A stretch of DNA of 64,000 bases. Source: Planotetraspora thailandica. GTDB lineage: Bacteria; Actinomycetota; Actinomycetes; Streptosporangiales; Streptosporangiaceae. This document shows, in pieces, positions 42,347 to 50,868 of this stretch. Within the stretch, counting starts at the first letter, position 1. Each line of letters opens with the position of its first letter. The notes under the pieces are model-generated. The model did no database searches, was not told where the DNA came from, and was given only the letters and a program-made list of their open reading frames with translations. The DNA is taken from positions 124,001 to 188,000 of the forward strand of contig NZ_BOOR01000005.1 in assembly GCF_016863335.1 (NCBI RefSeq), given 5' to 3'. The translations under genes and the position numbers were made by a program.

Positions 42347-42977
42347 ATGTGTGCCCCTTCGTCCCGCCGGAGATATGGATCTTGTTCCGGCTACGAAAGG
42401 CACACTGGCGATCTCGGTTTAACCGTGCGTTAACTTCGCACGCCTCGGAATTGGCTGGTGACTGTACGGCTACCGTCGATATGACGATGTGTGATGTACT
42501 GGATGCGCTGGGTGAGTATTGCGACTAGAGCATCCCTGTGGCGTAGCTGAGTCGTAACTGAATGTGCGCTGTGAATCGGCACTCCGGCTCGCGGCCGTCC
42601 GAGCGTGCGCGGGGCCACGGATGGTGACACGCAGTGCTACCGCGACACACCCCTCAAAGGACGGCGTGTCGCGCGGCTCTCCCAATTTCCGGAAAAGCCG
42701 GCCGGACATTTCGGGCGGATAAACGCACTTATCGGGACAAATGCGGGCGTAAGCAGATAGACGACTGGTGATTTTGTCGTCACTCTCCGTATGGGACCTA
42801 GAACGCCGCTCGAATGCATTGCGTACACGGTGTGTCACCTGTGACCATGAAATCCGAAGGTCCGGAATCCCTCCCGCCGGGTCGGTGCGGTGACACTGCG
42901 GGATTCTCGCGGCCATCGGCCGATCCGAACGGGAAATGGTATTCCGCCCGGCCTTTACATATCGGGGGGAGGCGGCA
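42347..42977. other. 631-bp intergenic region with regulatory motifs, no gene seen
   Basis: It contains the Pho-box-like repeat (42413-42434), an inverted repeat GTCAC-CT-GTGAC at 42834-42845 of the TGTGA/TCACA half-site type bound by CRP-like proteins, and several AT-rich patches (for example 42660-42780). Frames crossing it show no coding bias. It probably holds the promoters of the CehA-like operon (minus) and the small membrane protein (plus). Confidence 0.4.
42413..42434 (-). promoter_or_regulatory. PhoP-box-like pair of 11-bp direct repeats
   Basis: On the minus strand GTTAACGCACG is followed directly by GTTAAACCGAG, two 11-nt units beginning GTTAA, 67-88 bp upstream of the CehA-like start. 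Actinomycete PhoP binds 11-nt direct repeat units resembling GTTCACC; the match is partial but spacing and register agree. Confidence 0.4.
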
Positions 42978-43166
42978 ATGACAGTTATTCGGCCTCGCGA
43001 AAGCGGGGGGCACGGTCGCAGGGAGCGTTTTCGCGACCCGGAGTTCGGATCCTGGATCGGGGAGGTGGCGCGGGTGATCCGGGACGTGGTCGACAGCACG
43101 CCCCGGACCATCCGCCTGTGCATTCTGATCGCGGTTGCCGCCGCGTCATGGGCCTACCTCAAGTGA
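42978..43166 (+). CDS. small single-pass membrane protein
   Basis: 62 residues: charged, Arg/Gly-rich cytoplasmic start (MTVIRPRESGGHGRRERFRD), amphipathic middle (GSWIGEVARVIRDVVDS) and a C-terminal membrane helix (LCILIAVAAASWAYL). GGGGGAGG seven bases before the ATG is one of the strongest ribosome-binding sites in the window, which argues for a real gene despite its size. Function unknown. Confidence 0.65.
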   Translation: MTVIRPRESGGHGRRERFRDPEFGSWIGEVARVIRDVVDSTPRTIRLCILIAVAAASWAYLK

Positions 43167-43493
43167 CACCGTTCAGCGCGGAGCTGGTGACGTACCTGTG
43201 GCCGCGGGCCCAGGTTAGGCCGGGCGGGTTCTCGTGACGGCCCGATTTACGGGATCACGACGATAAAGAGGACCAACGCCAACGCTTGACCGGGGCCCGT
43301 CGGCCGCCGCGCTTTCGTGATCGCGCGGCCGACGGGGCGGCCGGGACCACCATGGCCGGTGAGGGGGCGCCTCACGTGGTCAGATCTCGGCGTGCGGCAC
43401 GGGATTGGCGCCATCTTTGAACTTTTGGGTGATTTATGCGTTCAAGTTGGGATAGGGGCGCCGGTAGGCGACGTCACACCGGGGGGTGACCTG
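43167..43493. other. 327-bp region upstream of the catalase gene
   Basis: No gene seen. An inverted repeat TTGAAC (43417-43422) / GTTCAA (43440-43445) with a 17-nt AT-rich spacer lies about 50 bp before the catalase start and is a candidate operator for a redox or stress regulator. TTGAAC could also serve as a -35 box. Confidence 0.35.
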
Positions 43494-45578
43494 ATGACTG
43501 ACGACAAATACCGGCAGTTGGACGCACACCGGCTGGACCCCAAAGCCGCGCCGTACACGACGGATCAGGGCATCCGCATCGGTGAGACCGACAACTCCCT
43601 GCGCGCTGGGGAACGCGGCCCGACGCTCATGGAAGACTTCCACTTCCGCGAGAAGCTGACGCACTTCGATCACGAACGCATCCCCGAGCGGGTGGTACAC
43701 GCCCGCGGTTCCGGCGCCTACGGCCGTTTCCAGGTGTACGAGTCGCTGGCCGAATACACCACGGCGGAGTTCCTGTGCGATCCGACGCTGGAGACCTCCG
43801 TCTTCGTCCGGTTCTCGACCGTCGCGGGCTCGCGGGGGTCGGCCGACACCGTGCGTGACGTACGGGGATTCGCCACGAAGTTCTACACCAGGCAGGGCAA
43901 CTTCGACCTGGTGGGCAACAACATCCCGGTCTTCTTCATCCAGGACGGCATCAAGTTCCCCGACTTCGTGCACGCGGTCAAACCCGAGCCGCAGAATGAG
44001 ATGCCCCAGGCGTCGTCGGCGCACGACACCCTGTGGGACTTCGTCGGGCTCCAGCCGGAGATCACCCACATGATCATGTGGCTGATGTCCGACCGGGCGC
44101 TTCCGCGCAGCTTCCGGATGATGCAGGGATTCGGCGTGCACACCTTCCGGCTGGTCAACGCCGAGGGCCGCTCCACGTTCGTGAAGTTCCACTGGAAGCC
44201 CAAGCTGGGGGTGCACTCGCTCGTCTGGGACGAGACCCAGAAGATCGCCGGGATGGACCCCGACTTCAACCGCCGTGACCTGTGGGAGTCGATCGAGGCC
44301 GGCGACTTCCCTGAGTACGAGCTCGGCCTGCAGCTGATCGCCGAGGAGGACGAGGCCGCCTTCGACTTCGACCTGCTGGATCCCACGAAGATCATCCCTG
44401 AGGAGCGGGTGCCGGTCCGCCCGGTGGGCCGGATGGTGCTCGACCGCAACCCGGACAACTTCTTCGCCGAGACCGAGCAGGTGGCCTTCTGCGTCGGCAA
44501 CCTGGTGCCCGGCATCGACGTCACCGACGACCCGCTGCTCCAGGCGCGCATGTTCTCCTACCTCGACACCCAGCTGATCAGGCTCGGAGGACCCAACTTC
44601 ACGCAGCTCCCGGTCAACCGGCCGGTCGTGGAGGCGCGCAACGACCACCGCGACGGTTACCACCAGTCGGTGATCCCGCAGGGGAAGGCCAGCTACCACC
44701 CCAACACGTTGTCGGGGGGCTGCCCCGCCCTGTCGAACGGCCTGGCGTACACGCACTATCCCGAGCATGTGGAAGGCGTGAAGACCCGCACGCGAAGCGA
44801 CAGCTTCTCCGACCACTACGGCCAGGCGACGCTGTTCTGGAACAGCATGGCCGACTGGGAGAAGCGGCACATCGTGTCGGCGTTCCGCTTCGAGCTGGGC
44901 AAGGTCACCTACCCGCACATCCGGGAGAAGGTGGTCGAGAACCTCAACCACGTCGACCACGACATGGCCGTCCAGGTGGCCGAGGGCATCGGGGTGGAGC
45001 CCCCGGCGAAGGAGGTCGTCGAGAACCACGGCCGCAGCTCGCCCGCGCTCAGCCAGGACAGGCAGCCGACGGCGGGGGCCGACACCCGCAAGGTCGCGAT
45101 CTTGGCGGCCGACGGCGTCCACGGCGCCGAGGTCGACGTGATCAAGGACGCGCTGCGCGCGGTGGGGGCGAAATGCGACGTCCTCGGCCCGCGGGAAGGC
45201 GAGCTGACCGGTGCGGACGGAGACAGCGTGCACGTCGATCACGCGCTGCCGACCGTCGCGTCCGTGCTCTACGATGCCGTGCTCGTCCCGGGCGGGCCCT
45301 TCAGCGTGCGCACGCTGAGCGAGGACGGCCAGGCCGTACATTTCGTCACCGAGGCCTACAAGCACTGCAAGGCGGTCGGCGCGCTCGGCGAGGGCGTCAG
45401 GCTGCTGGACACCGCGCACGTCGGCGTGTGGCGGGCGGGCTCGCGTGAGGGAACGGTGAGCGATCAGGGTGTGGTCACCCATCTCGGTCCGGTGTCCGAC
45501 GAGTTCGTCGAGGCCTTCGTCGCGGCGGTGGCCGTACACCGGCACTGGGGCCGTGACCCCGATCCGGTCCCCGCCTGA
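43494..45578 (+). CDS. katE: large-subunit catalase (KatE/HPII type)
   Basis: 694 residues. Catalase core about 25-510: catalytic His in VVHARGSGAYGRF, VFVRFSTVAGSRGS, essential Asn in NNIPVFFIQDGIKFPD, haem-ligand Tyr region (FSYLDTQLIRLGG). The C-terminal 150 residues are the flavodoxin/GATase-like domain of HPII-type enzymes (VAILAADGVHGAEVD, LVPGGPFSVRTL). It degrades H2O2 in the cytoplasm and is usually stress or stationary-phase induced. ATG at 43494 has GGGGGG close upstream; an upstream in-frame start at 43317 is not supported. Confidence 0.93.
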   Translation: MTDDKYRQLDAHRLDPKAAPYTTDQGIRIGETDNSLRAGERGPTLMEDFHFREKLTHFDHERIPERVVHARGSGAYGRFQVYESLAEYTTAEFLCDPTLETSVFVRFSTVAGSRGSADTVRDVRGFATKFYTRQGNFDLVGNNIPVFFIQDGIKFPDFVHAVKPEPQNEMPQASSAHDTLWDFVGLQPEITHMIMWLMSDRALPRSFRMMQGFGVHTFRLVNAEGRSTFVKFHWKPKLGVHSLVWDETQKIAGMDPDFNRRDLWESIEAGDFPEYELGLQLIAEEDEAAFDFDLLDPTKIIPEERVPVRPVGRMVLDRNPDNFFAETEQVAFCVGNLVPGIDVTDDPLLQARMFSYLDTQLIRLGGPNFTQLPVNRPVVEARNDHRDGYHQSVIPQGKASYHPNTLSGGCPALSNGLAYTHYPEHVEGVKTRTRSDSFSDHYGQATLFWNSMADWEKRHIVSAFRFELGKVTYPHIREKVVENLNHVDHDMAVQVAEGIGVEPPAKEVVENHGRSSPALSQDRQPTAGADTRKVAILAADGVHGAEVDVIKDALRAVGAKCDVLGPREGELTGADGDSVHVDHALPTVASVLYDAVLVPGGPFSVRTLSEDGQAVHFVTEAYKHCKAVGALGEGVRLLDTAHVGVWRAGSREGTVSDQGVVTHLGPVSDEFVEAFVAAVAVHRHWGRDPDPVPA

Positions 45579-45609
45579 CGGGGGAGGGCGGCGAGATGAA
45601 GGTACGGCC

Positions 45610-46803
45610 ATGACCACGGAGGTCCGGCTGCCCGGCGCGCAGGCGACTCCCGTCGTCGCGGCGCCGGCGGCGCCGGTCCCCGTGCTCACGATGGGCGTGG
45701 AGGAGGAGTTCCTGCTGCTCGAGCCGGAGACGGGCCGGACCGCTCCGGCGGCCGAGGAGGTGCAGGCACGGGTGGCGGGCGCGTCCGGAGCCCGGCTGGT
45801 CCGCGAGCTGACCCGGTTCCAGATCGAGAGCAACACCTTGGTCCACACCGATCAGGCGACGCTCAGAAGCGACCTGCTCGAGCTGCGTCTGGCGGCGGCG
45901 ACTGCCGCGTCAGCCTCGGGGGTGGGACTCGCGGCCTGCGGCACGGCGCTGATCGGCAACACGGGGGAGCCTCCCCTGAGCCGGTGCACGCGTTATCGCC
46001 ACATCGCGCGCGAGTTCCGCGCCGTCATTCGCGGCCAGGGCGTGTGCGGGTGCCACGTCCACATCGGGATCGGCGACCACGAGGAGGCCGTGCAGGTCAT
46101 CAACCACGCCCGTCCGTGGTTGCCGGTCCTGCTCGCGCTGACGTCCAACTCGCCGATCTGCGACGCGTACGACACCGGCTATTCCAGCTGGCGGACCATG
46201 CTGATCGCCCGCTGGCCGAGCGCGGAGCCGCCGCCTTTCTTCCACTCGGCCGGGCACTACGAGAGCCTCGTCTCCGGTCTGCGCGCCAGCGGGGCGATCC
46301 TCGACCGCGGCATGATCTACTGGCTGATCCGGCTCTCCGATCATGTGCCCACACTCGAGTTCCGCTGTGCCGACGTGTGCGCGACCGCGGAGGAGGCCGT
46401 GCTGCTGGCCGTCCTCGTGCGCGCGCTCGCCGCGACCGCGCTGCGCGACGTGCGCGCGGGGGTCGCCGCGCCTCAGGTCGACCAGACGCTGCTGCGCGCC
46501 GCGCTGTGGCGGGCGGCCAGGGACGGCCTGGACGGACACGGCCTCGACCTGTTCACCGGGGACCGCGTGCCGGCCTGGCGGCTGGTGCGCAGGCTCGTCG
46601 AGAGGGTGCGGCCGGGCCTGGCGGCCACCGGCGACCTGCGCATGGTCGCCGGCGCTCTGGAGACCGTACGGCGCCGCGGCTCGGGTGCGGCCCGCCAGCG
46701 TGCCGCCTACCAGCGCAGGAGCCACCTTCCGGATGTCGCCCGGCTGCTGGTGGAGCAGACCGTCAGCCGTGCCGGAGAAGCCCGTCGAGCGCCGCAGCGC
46801 TGA
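45610..46803 (+). CDS. YbdK-family carboxylate-amine ligase (glutamate-cysteine ligase 2 type)
   Basis: 397 residues. Family start MGVEEEFLLLEP at about 29-40, CGCHVHIGIGDHEEAVQV and LEFRCADVCATAEEAVL match the YbdK/GCS2 ATP-grasp-like ligases, which form gamma-glutamyl amide bonds. Actinomycetes make mycothiol rather than glutathione, so the product may differ (ergothioneine-type gamma-Glu-Cys is one possibility). It lies 31 bases after katE on the same strand, suggesting an oxidative-stress operon. Its 3' end overlaps the convergent TetR gene by 41 bases. Confidence 0.87.
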   Translation: MTTEVRLPGAQATPVVAAPAAPVPVLTMGVEEEFLLLEPETGRTAPAAEEVQARVAGASGARLVRELTRFQIESNTLVHTDQATLRSDLLELRLAAATAASASGVGLAACGTALIGNTGEPPLSRCTRYRHIAREFRAVIRGQGVCGCHVHIGIGDHEEAVQVINHARPWLPVLLALTSNSPICDAYDTGYSSWRTMLIARWPSAEPPPFFHSAGHYESLVSGLRASGAILDRGMIYWLIRLSDHVPTLEFRCADVCATAEEAVLLAVLVRALAATALRDVRAGVAAPQVDQTLLRAALWRAARDGLDGHGLDLFTGDRVPAWRLVRRLVERVRPGLAATGDLRMVAGALETVRRRGSGAARQRAAYQRRSHLPDVARLLVEQTVSRAGEARRAPQR

Positions 46804-47374
46804 TCGCGTCGGCCTCGCCGGGGGTGAGTTCCATGTGGCCGGACATCAGCCGGAAGATGAGCGGGCCGAACAGCACGTCGATCGCGGTCTCCACGTCGAC
46901 GGAGGGGTCGGCCTCGCCTTGCCGTACGGCACGCTCCCACAGGGTGCCCGCGGCCTCCCGACGGCCGTGGAGGAAGTAGGCGCGGAAGTACGGCGCGCCC
47001 TCGGGATCGGTCACGCACGCCGCCAGCAACTGCGCGAACACCGCCCCCGCCGGACTCGCGTAGAAGGCGCTGACCTGCCGGACGTGTTCGGCGAGGTCGC
47101 CGCGGGCCGTGCCGGTGTCGGGCAGGGGCACGGTCTCGGCCATGTGGCGTCCGAACGCCTCGGCGGCGACGGCCGTCTTCGTCGGCCAGTGCTTGTAGAC
47201 CGTCGCCTTGCTGACGCCGGAACGCGCGGAGATCGCGTCGACCGTGGCGGCGGGAAGACCGCCCTCCCAGAGGAGGTCGCGGGTCGCCCGCAGGACGGCC
47301 TCGCGCACGCGGAGGCTGCGTGCGCCGGTGGGATGCGCCAGGATCCCCTCTCCCGGCTCGGCTTTACCAGTCAT
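46763..47374 (-). CDS. TetR-family transcriptional regulator
   Basis: 203 residues. The HTH is typical: VDAISARSGVSKATVYKHWP at about 44-63; the C-terminal ligand domain resembles TetR_C_16. A perfect 9-bp inverted repeat lies 10-31 bases upstream of its ATG, indicating autorepression. It follows the histidine kinase gene at 47402 by 27 bases and could be co-transcribed with it; no efflux gene is adjacent. Confidence 0.9.
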   Translation of the reverse strand: MTGKAEPGEGILAHPTGARSLRVREAVLRATRDLLWEGGLPAATVDAISARSGVSKATVYKHWPTKTAVAAEAFGRHMAETVPLPDTGTARGDLAEHVRQVSAFYASPAGAVFAQLLAACVTDPEGAPYFRAYFLHGRREAAGTLWERAVRQGEADPSVDVETAIDVLFGPLIFRLMSGHMELTPGEADAISAAALDGLLRHG

Positions 47375-47383
47375 CGGCGCCTC

Positions 47384-47405
47384 CTGAACTGAACGATCAG
47401 TTCAG
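47384..47405. promoter_or_regulatory. TetR operator palindrome
   Basis: CTGAACTGA-ACGA-TCAGTTCAG, perfect 9-bp arms with a 4-nt spacer, immediately upstream of the TetR gene. It overlaps the stop codon of the histidine kinase gene. Arm length and spacing are typical of TetR operators. Confidence 0.7.
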
Positions 47406-48799
47406 GCTAGAGGTCGTCGGCCGGGGCCGTCCAGCGCCCGGAGCCGCAGGACGAACCGCGCTCCCCGCGGGGAGTCCTCGGCGCGGAGCGTGCCGCCGTG
47501 CGCCTCGGCGATCTCCCGGGAGATGGCCAGGCCGAGGCCGCTGCCGCCAGGGTCGAGGCGGCGGCCGTCCTCCAGCCGGGCGAAACGGCCGAAGACGCGC
47601 TCGCGGTCCTTCGGCGCGATGCCGGCCCCGTCGTCGGTGACGGTGACGATCGCCTGGCCGTTCACGGATTCGACGCCCACCTCGACGGTGGTGTGGGCGT
47701 GACGGCGGGCGTTGTCGAGGAGATTGCTCAGGAGCCGGCTCAACTGGATGCGGGAGCCGCTGACGCGGACGTCACCGGAGCCGTGAACGTGCACGGGGAC
47801 GGTGTCGATCGGCCCGGTCGACACCTCTTTCGCCAGCGCGGCGAGATCGATCGACTCGGGGGGCGCGGGATCGCCGGCACGCATGCGGGCGAGCACCAGC
47901 AGGTCGCGCACGATCGCCTCGAGCCGGTCCGTCGTCGACAACGCGGTGCGCAAGGTCTCCATCGCGTCGACGTCCTCGGGATGCTCGATCGCGTCCTCCA
48001 GGCTCAGCCGGAGGCCGGCGATCGGGGTGCGCAACTCGTGGGACGCGTCGGAGGCGAACCTGCGCTGCTGCTTGACCGCGACTTCGAGCCGTTCCAGCGT
48101 CTCGTTGGCCGTCCTGGCGAGCATCGCGATCTCGTCCCTGCCGTGTGGCACGGGCACCCGCAGGCTGATGTCGCTGCCGCTGATCTCCGACATCCGGGTT
48201 CGGATCGCCTCCACCGGACGCAGCATGCGGCCGAGGGTGGTCCAGGTGATCCACCCGATGAAGGCCAGGAGGGGTACGGCCGCGGCGGTGGTGCCGACCT
48301 CCAGCCAATGGCTCGAGAGCAGGGCGGGCTCGGGCTCACCCGCGTAGACGACCGGGGAGTCCGCGGCGGGCGTGACCCGGATCGCGAAGAGCATCACGGG
48401 CCCGTTCCCGGGGGACATCGCGGTGATGTTCTGGAACCTGTCGTCGGACGGAGGACGCACGTCGGTGAGGGGCGGCATGCCGGCGGCTTCCTTGCTGGCC
48501 TTGAGAACGCGGCCCTTGGCGTCGACGATCTGGATCAGGTCGGCCCGGCTGCTGGTCGGGATCGTCTGGGGCACGGTTCCGTTGCGTACGGCCGCGCTCC
48601 ACTGGCTGGCCGTGGCCTTCGTGTCGTCGAAGGTGTCGGCCTGGACCTTGTACCGGGCGGCCAGGTCGACGCTCACGCCGATGACGGTCAAGAAGACGAG
48701 CGACAGGGCGGTGGCCACCAGCGTGTAGCGGACGCGGATCGAGCGCGGGGGCCACACAAATCTCACCAGCCGCCCACGGAACGCCCAGGGTTTGGACAT
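47402..48799 (-). CDS. membrane sensor histidine kinase without adjacent response regulator
   Basis: 465 residues: membrane helix near 25-45, extracellular sensor (about 46-165; ADLIQIVDAKGRVLKAS), second helix (about 165-190), HAMP, HisKA (FASDASHELRTPIAGLRLSL) and HATPase (SGLGLAISREIAEAHGG). It is paralogous to the kinase at 49433, including the sensor motif DLIQxV. No response-regulator gene lies nearby, unusual for this HAMP class. Confidence 0.9.
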   Translation of the reverse strand: MSKPWAFRGRLVRFVWPPRSIRVRYTLVATALSLVFLTVIGVSVDLAARYKVQADTFDDTKATASQWSAAVRNGTVPQTIPTSSRADLIQIVDAKGRVLKASKEAAGMPPLTDVRPPSDDRFQNITAMSPGNGPVMLFAIRVTPAADSPVVYAGEPEPALLSSHWLEVGTTAAAVPLLAFIGWITWTTLGRMLRPVEAIRTRMSEISGSDISLRVPVPHGRDEIAMLARTANETLERLEVAVKQQRRFASDASHELRTPIAGLRLSLEDAIEHPEDVDAMETLRTALSTTDRLEAIVRDLLVLARMRAGDPAPPESIDLAALAKEVSTGPIDTVPVHVHGSGDVRVSGSRIQLSRLLSNLLDNARRHAHTTVEVGVESVNGQAIVTVTDDGAGIAPKDRERVFGRFARLEDGRRLDPGGSGLGLAISREIAEAHGGTLRAEDSPRGARFVLRLRALDGPGRRPLA

Positions 48800-49121
48800 C
48801 TGCCCGGAGATCGTCGCAAAAGATATGGTCTGTCCACTTAGTCACGATATGGCAGCTTTGGACAAATATGGTGGCAGTGATACACCCAGGCTGAACGCAC
48901 CCTGGCAGGTCAGACCACATGTAGCGAGTATTGGGTCATGGCTCCAGCGGCAAGATTCGACAACGTCGACCCCACTTCAGGGGCGAGCAGTCACCATCTG
49001 CTGGTGTCGTCGGCGGAAGGCGTGGCCCCAAGCACAGCCCTCTCACCACTGCCCTCCGCTGCCATTGCTACTCGCTCCGATGCTCGGGGGCATCGGGCCG
49101 GGAAGGGAGAACTGCAGGCCG
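48800..49121. other. 322-bp divergent region upstream of a histidine kinase and a small membrane protein
   Basis: No supported gene; a plus-strand frame through it reads as low-quality sequence. It has three ATATGG repeats (48823, 48847, 48866) and an inverted repeat TGTCCA (48831) / TGGACA (48859), likely operator elements for the kinase at 48799. Confidence 0.35.
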
Positions 49122-49382
49122 ATGTTTCTGTACGGCATTGCGATCAGCGAGCAGGAAGCGTTGTTCCTCATCATCAGCGTCGCCTTCTGGATCGCGCTCA
49201 TCGGTGGCGTGGGAGCCGTTTCCCGCACCAAGGTCTCCGGCTTCAGCCGCGACGTGAACAATCCAGAAGAGGATCTGCTCTTCAAGAGCTTCGTAGACGG
49301 CGAGATCGACGACGACGAGTACCGCTTCCGCAGGGAAGCGCTCCGCCGGGTACCGCATCCCTGCACCCATGATGGTGCGTGA
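49122..49382 (+). CDS. small membrane protein with SHOCT-like C-terminus
   Basis: 86 residues: N-terminal membrane helix (EALFLIISVAFWIALIGGVG) and a C-terminal motif FKSFVDGEIDDDEYRFRREA that resembles SHOCT domains (short helices found at the C-terminus of many oligomerising proteins). I chose ATG 49122 because the frame upstream lacks coding character. It lies about 50 bases before the histidine kinase gene at 49433 and may be co-transcribed with it. Confidence 0.6.
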   Translation: MFLYGIAISEQEALFLIISVAFWIALIGGVGAVSRTKVSGFSRDVNNPEEDLLFKSFVDGEIDDDEYRFRREALRRVPHPCTHDGA

Positions 49383-49432
49383 TCCGGCCGATCCCCATCA
49401 CACTCTTAGCCTGAGCAAGATCGTGAGGAGGT

Positions 49433-50866
49433 GTGCCGGCACCCGTGCCTCCGTCAGCGCCCGAATGGCTGCACCCCCGGTCGATCCGCGGCCGGGTGAC
49501 CGCCCTGATCACATTCTTCGCGGTGCTGCTCCTCGTGCCCGCAGGACTGGCCGCGGCGGCAGTGGCCAGGCAGAGGCTGACGGACATGGAATGGGACCAC
49601 GCACACCAACAGGCGGTCATCACCGCCGCGGACATCCGGGCCGGGCGGCTGCGGAACCCCATCACTCCCCAGGTCACGGGAGCCGACCTCATCCAGGTCG
49701 TGGCCTCTGACCACCGCCTCGTGGCATCCTCGGCAGCCGCCAAGAACCTTCCACCTATGACGTCGGCCTGGCCGACCAGGCAAGAACCCCAGCTGGACGT
49801 GCAGACCTGCGGAATCCCGCGGGTCGGATGCGTCCGGCTGGAGGCCGTTCTGGCGGCCTCGAAGACGGCGAATGACGGCACCTACGTCGTCTACGTGGGC
49901 GAACGGGTGTCGAGCCCGATGTCCACGGGGCTCTTCGACACCTTGTTCGCCGTCCAGATCGGCGGCCTGATCTTTCTCACCGCCTGGGCCACCTGGAAGG
50001 TCACCGGCCGGACGCTGCGCCCGGTGGGGGCCATCCGGGCCGAGCTCGCCGCAATCAACGTCAACGACCTCAGCAGCAGGGTCCCCGAACCGCCCGGACA
50101 GGACGAGATCGCACGGCTGGCCCGCACGATCAACAACACCCTCAGCCGGCTCGACCACGCACAGCGCGGCCTGGAACGCATGCTCGGCCAGCAGCGGCAG
50201 TTCGCCTCCGACGCGTCACACGAACTGCGCACCCCCATCGCCGGGCTGCGAACCCAGATCGAGGACGCCCTGCTGCATTTCGACCAGACCGACCTGCGCG
50301 CCGTGCTCGGGCACGCCCTGGGAGACGTCAACCGGCTGGAGGCGATCGCGTCCGACCTGCTACTCCTCGCCCGGCTGGGGACCGACGGGCCCGGCACCCG
50401 GGTCACCCTGGACCTGGCCGACCTGATCAGGAGCGAAGTCTCCACCCACCCGGGCAAGCGCCCCGTCAACCTCAGCCTGGAGCCGGGGACCGTCGTCGGC
50501 GTGGTGCCCGATCAGCTGCGCCGCGCCTTCTCCAACCTGCTCGACAACGCTCAGCGTCATGCCAGGGAGGCGGTCATAGTCGACGTGCGCCGGGCCGGGG
50601 AAGACGCGGAGGTCGTCGTCACCGACGACGGCGACGGGATCCCCGAAGCCGACAGGGAGCGCATCTTCCTGCGCTTCACCCGGCTCGACACCGCCCGCAG
50701 CCGGGCACACGGCGGCACCGGCCTCGGCCTGGCCATCGCGCACGAGATCGCCCGCGCCCACGACGGCTCGTTGTCCATCGAGGACGCGCCGGGCGGAGGC
50801 GCGCGTTTCGTCATGCGCGTTCCGCTGGTGGGCCGGCCGAGTGCAGAGCGCGCCGAGCCGGTGTGA
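49433..50866 (+). CDS. membrane sensor histidine kinase, paralogue of the one at 47402
   Basis: 477 residues in the same order: membrane helix near 22-45 (VTALITFFAVLLLVPAGLAA), sensor region (ADLIQVVASDHRLVASSAAA), second helix, HAMP, HisKA (FASDASHELRTPIAGLRTQI) and HATPase (TGLGLAIAHEIARAHDG). No response regulator is adjacent. Start uncertain: GTG 49433 lies directly against GAGGAGG, while GTG 49445 has the same site about 13 bases upstream. It is followed 2 bases later by a convergent gene. Confidence 0.9.
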   Translation: MPAPVPPSAPEWLHPRSIRGRVTALITFFAVLLLVPAGLAAAAVARQRLTDMEWDHAHQQAVITAADIRAGRLRNPITPQVTGADLIQVVASDHRLVASSAAAKNLPPMTSAWPTRQEPQLDVQTCGIPRVGCVRLEAVLAASKTANDGTYVVYVGERVSSPMSTGLFDTLFAVQIGGLIFLTAWATWKVTGRTLRPVGAIRAELAAINVNDLSSRVPEPPGQDEIARLARTINNTLSRLDHAQRGLERMLGQQRQFASDASHELRTPIAGLRTQIEDALLHFDQTDLRAVLGHALGDVNRLEAIASDLLLLARLGTDGPGTRVTLDLADLIRSEVSTHPGKRPVNLSLEPGTVVGVVPDQLRRAFSNLLDNAQRHAREAVIVDVRRAGEDAEVVVTDDGDGIPEADRERIFLRFTRLDTARSRAHGGTGLGLAIAHEIARAHDGSLSIEDAPGGGARFVMRVPLVGRPSAERAEPV

Positions 50867-50868
50867 TC

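Noticed and set aside
42470-43123. 217-codon minus-strand frame in the region upstream of the CehA-like gene
   Set aside because: No third-base bias and many rare codons; the region contains regulatory motifs and the small plus-strand gene with a strong ribosome-binding site.
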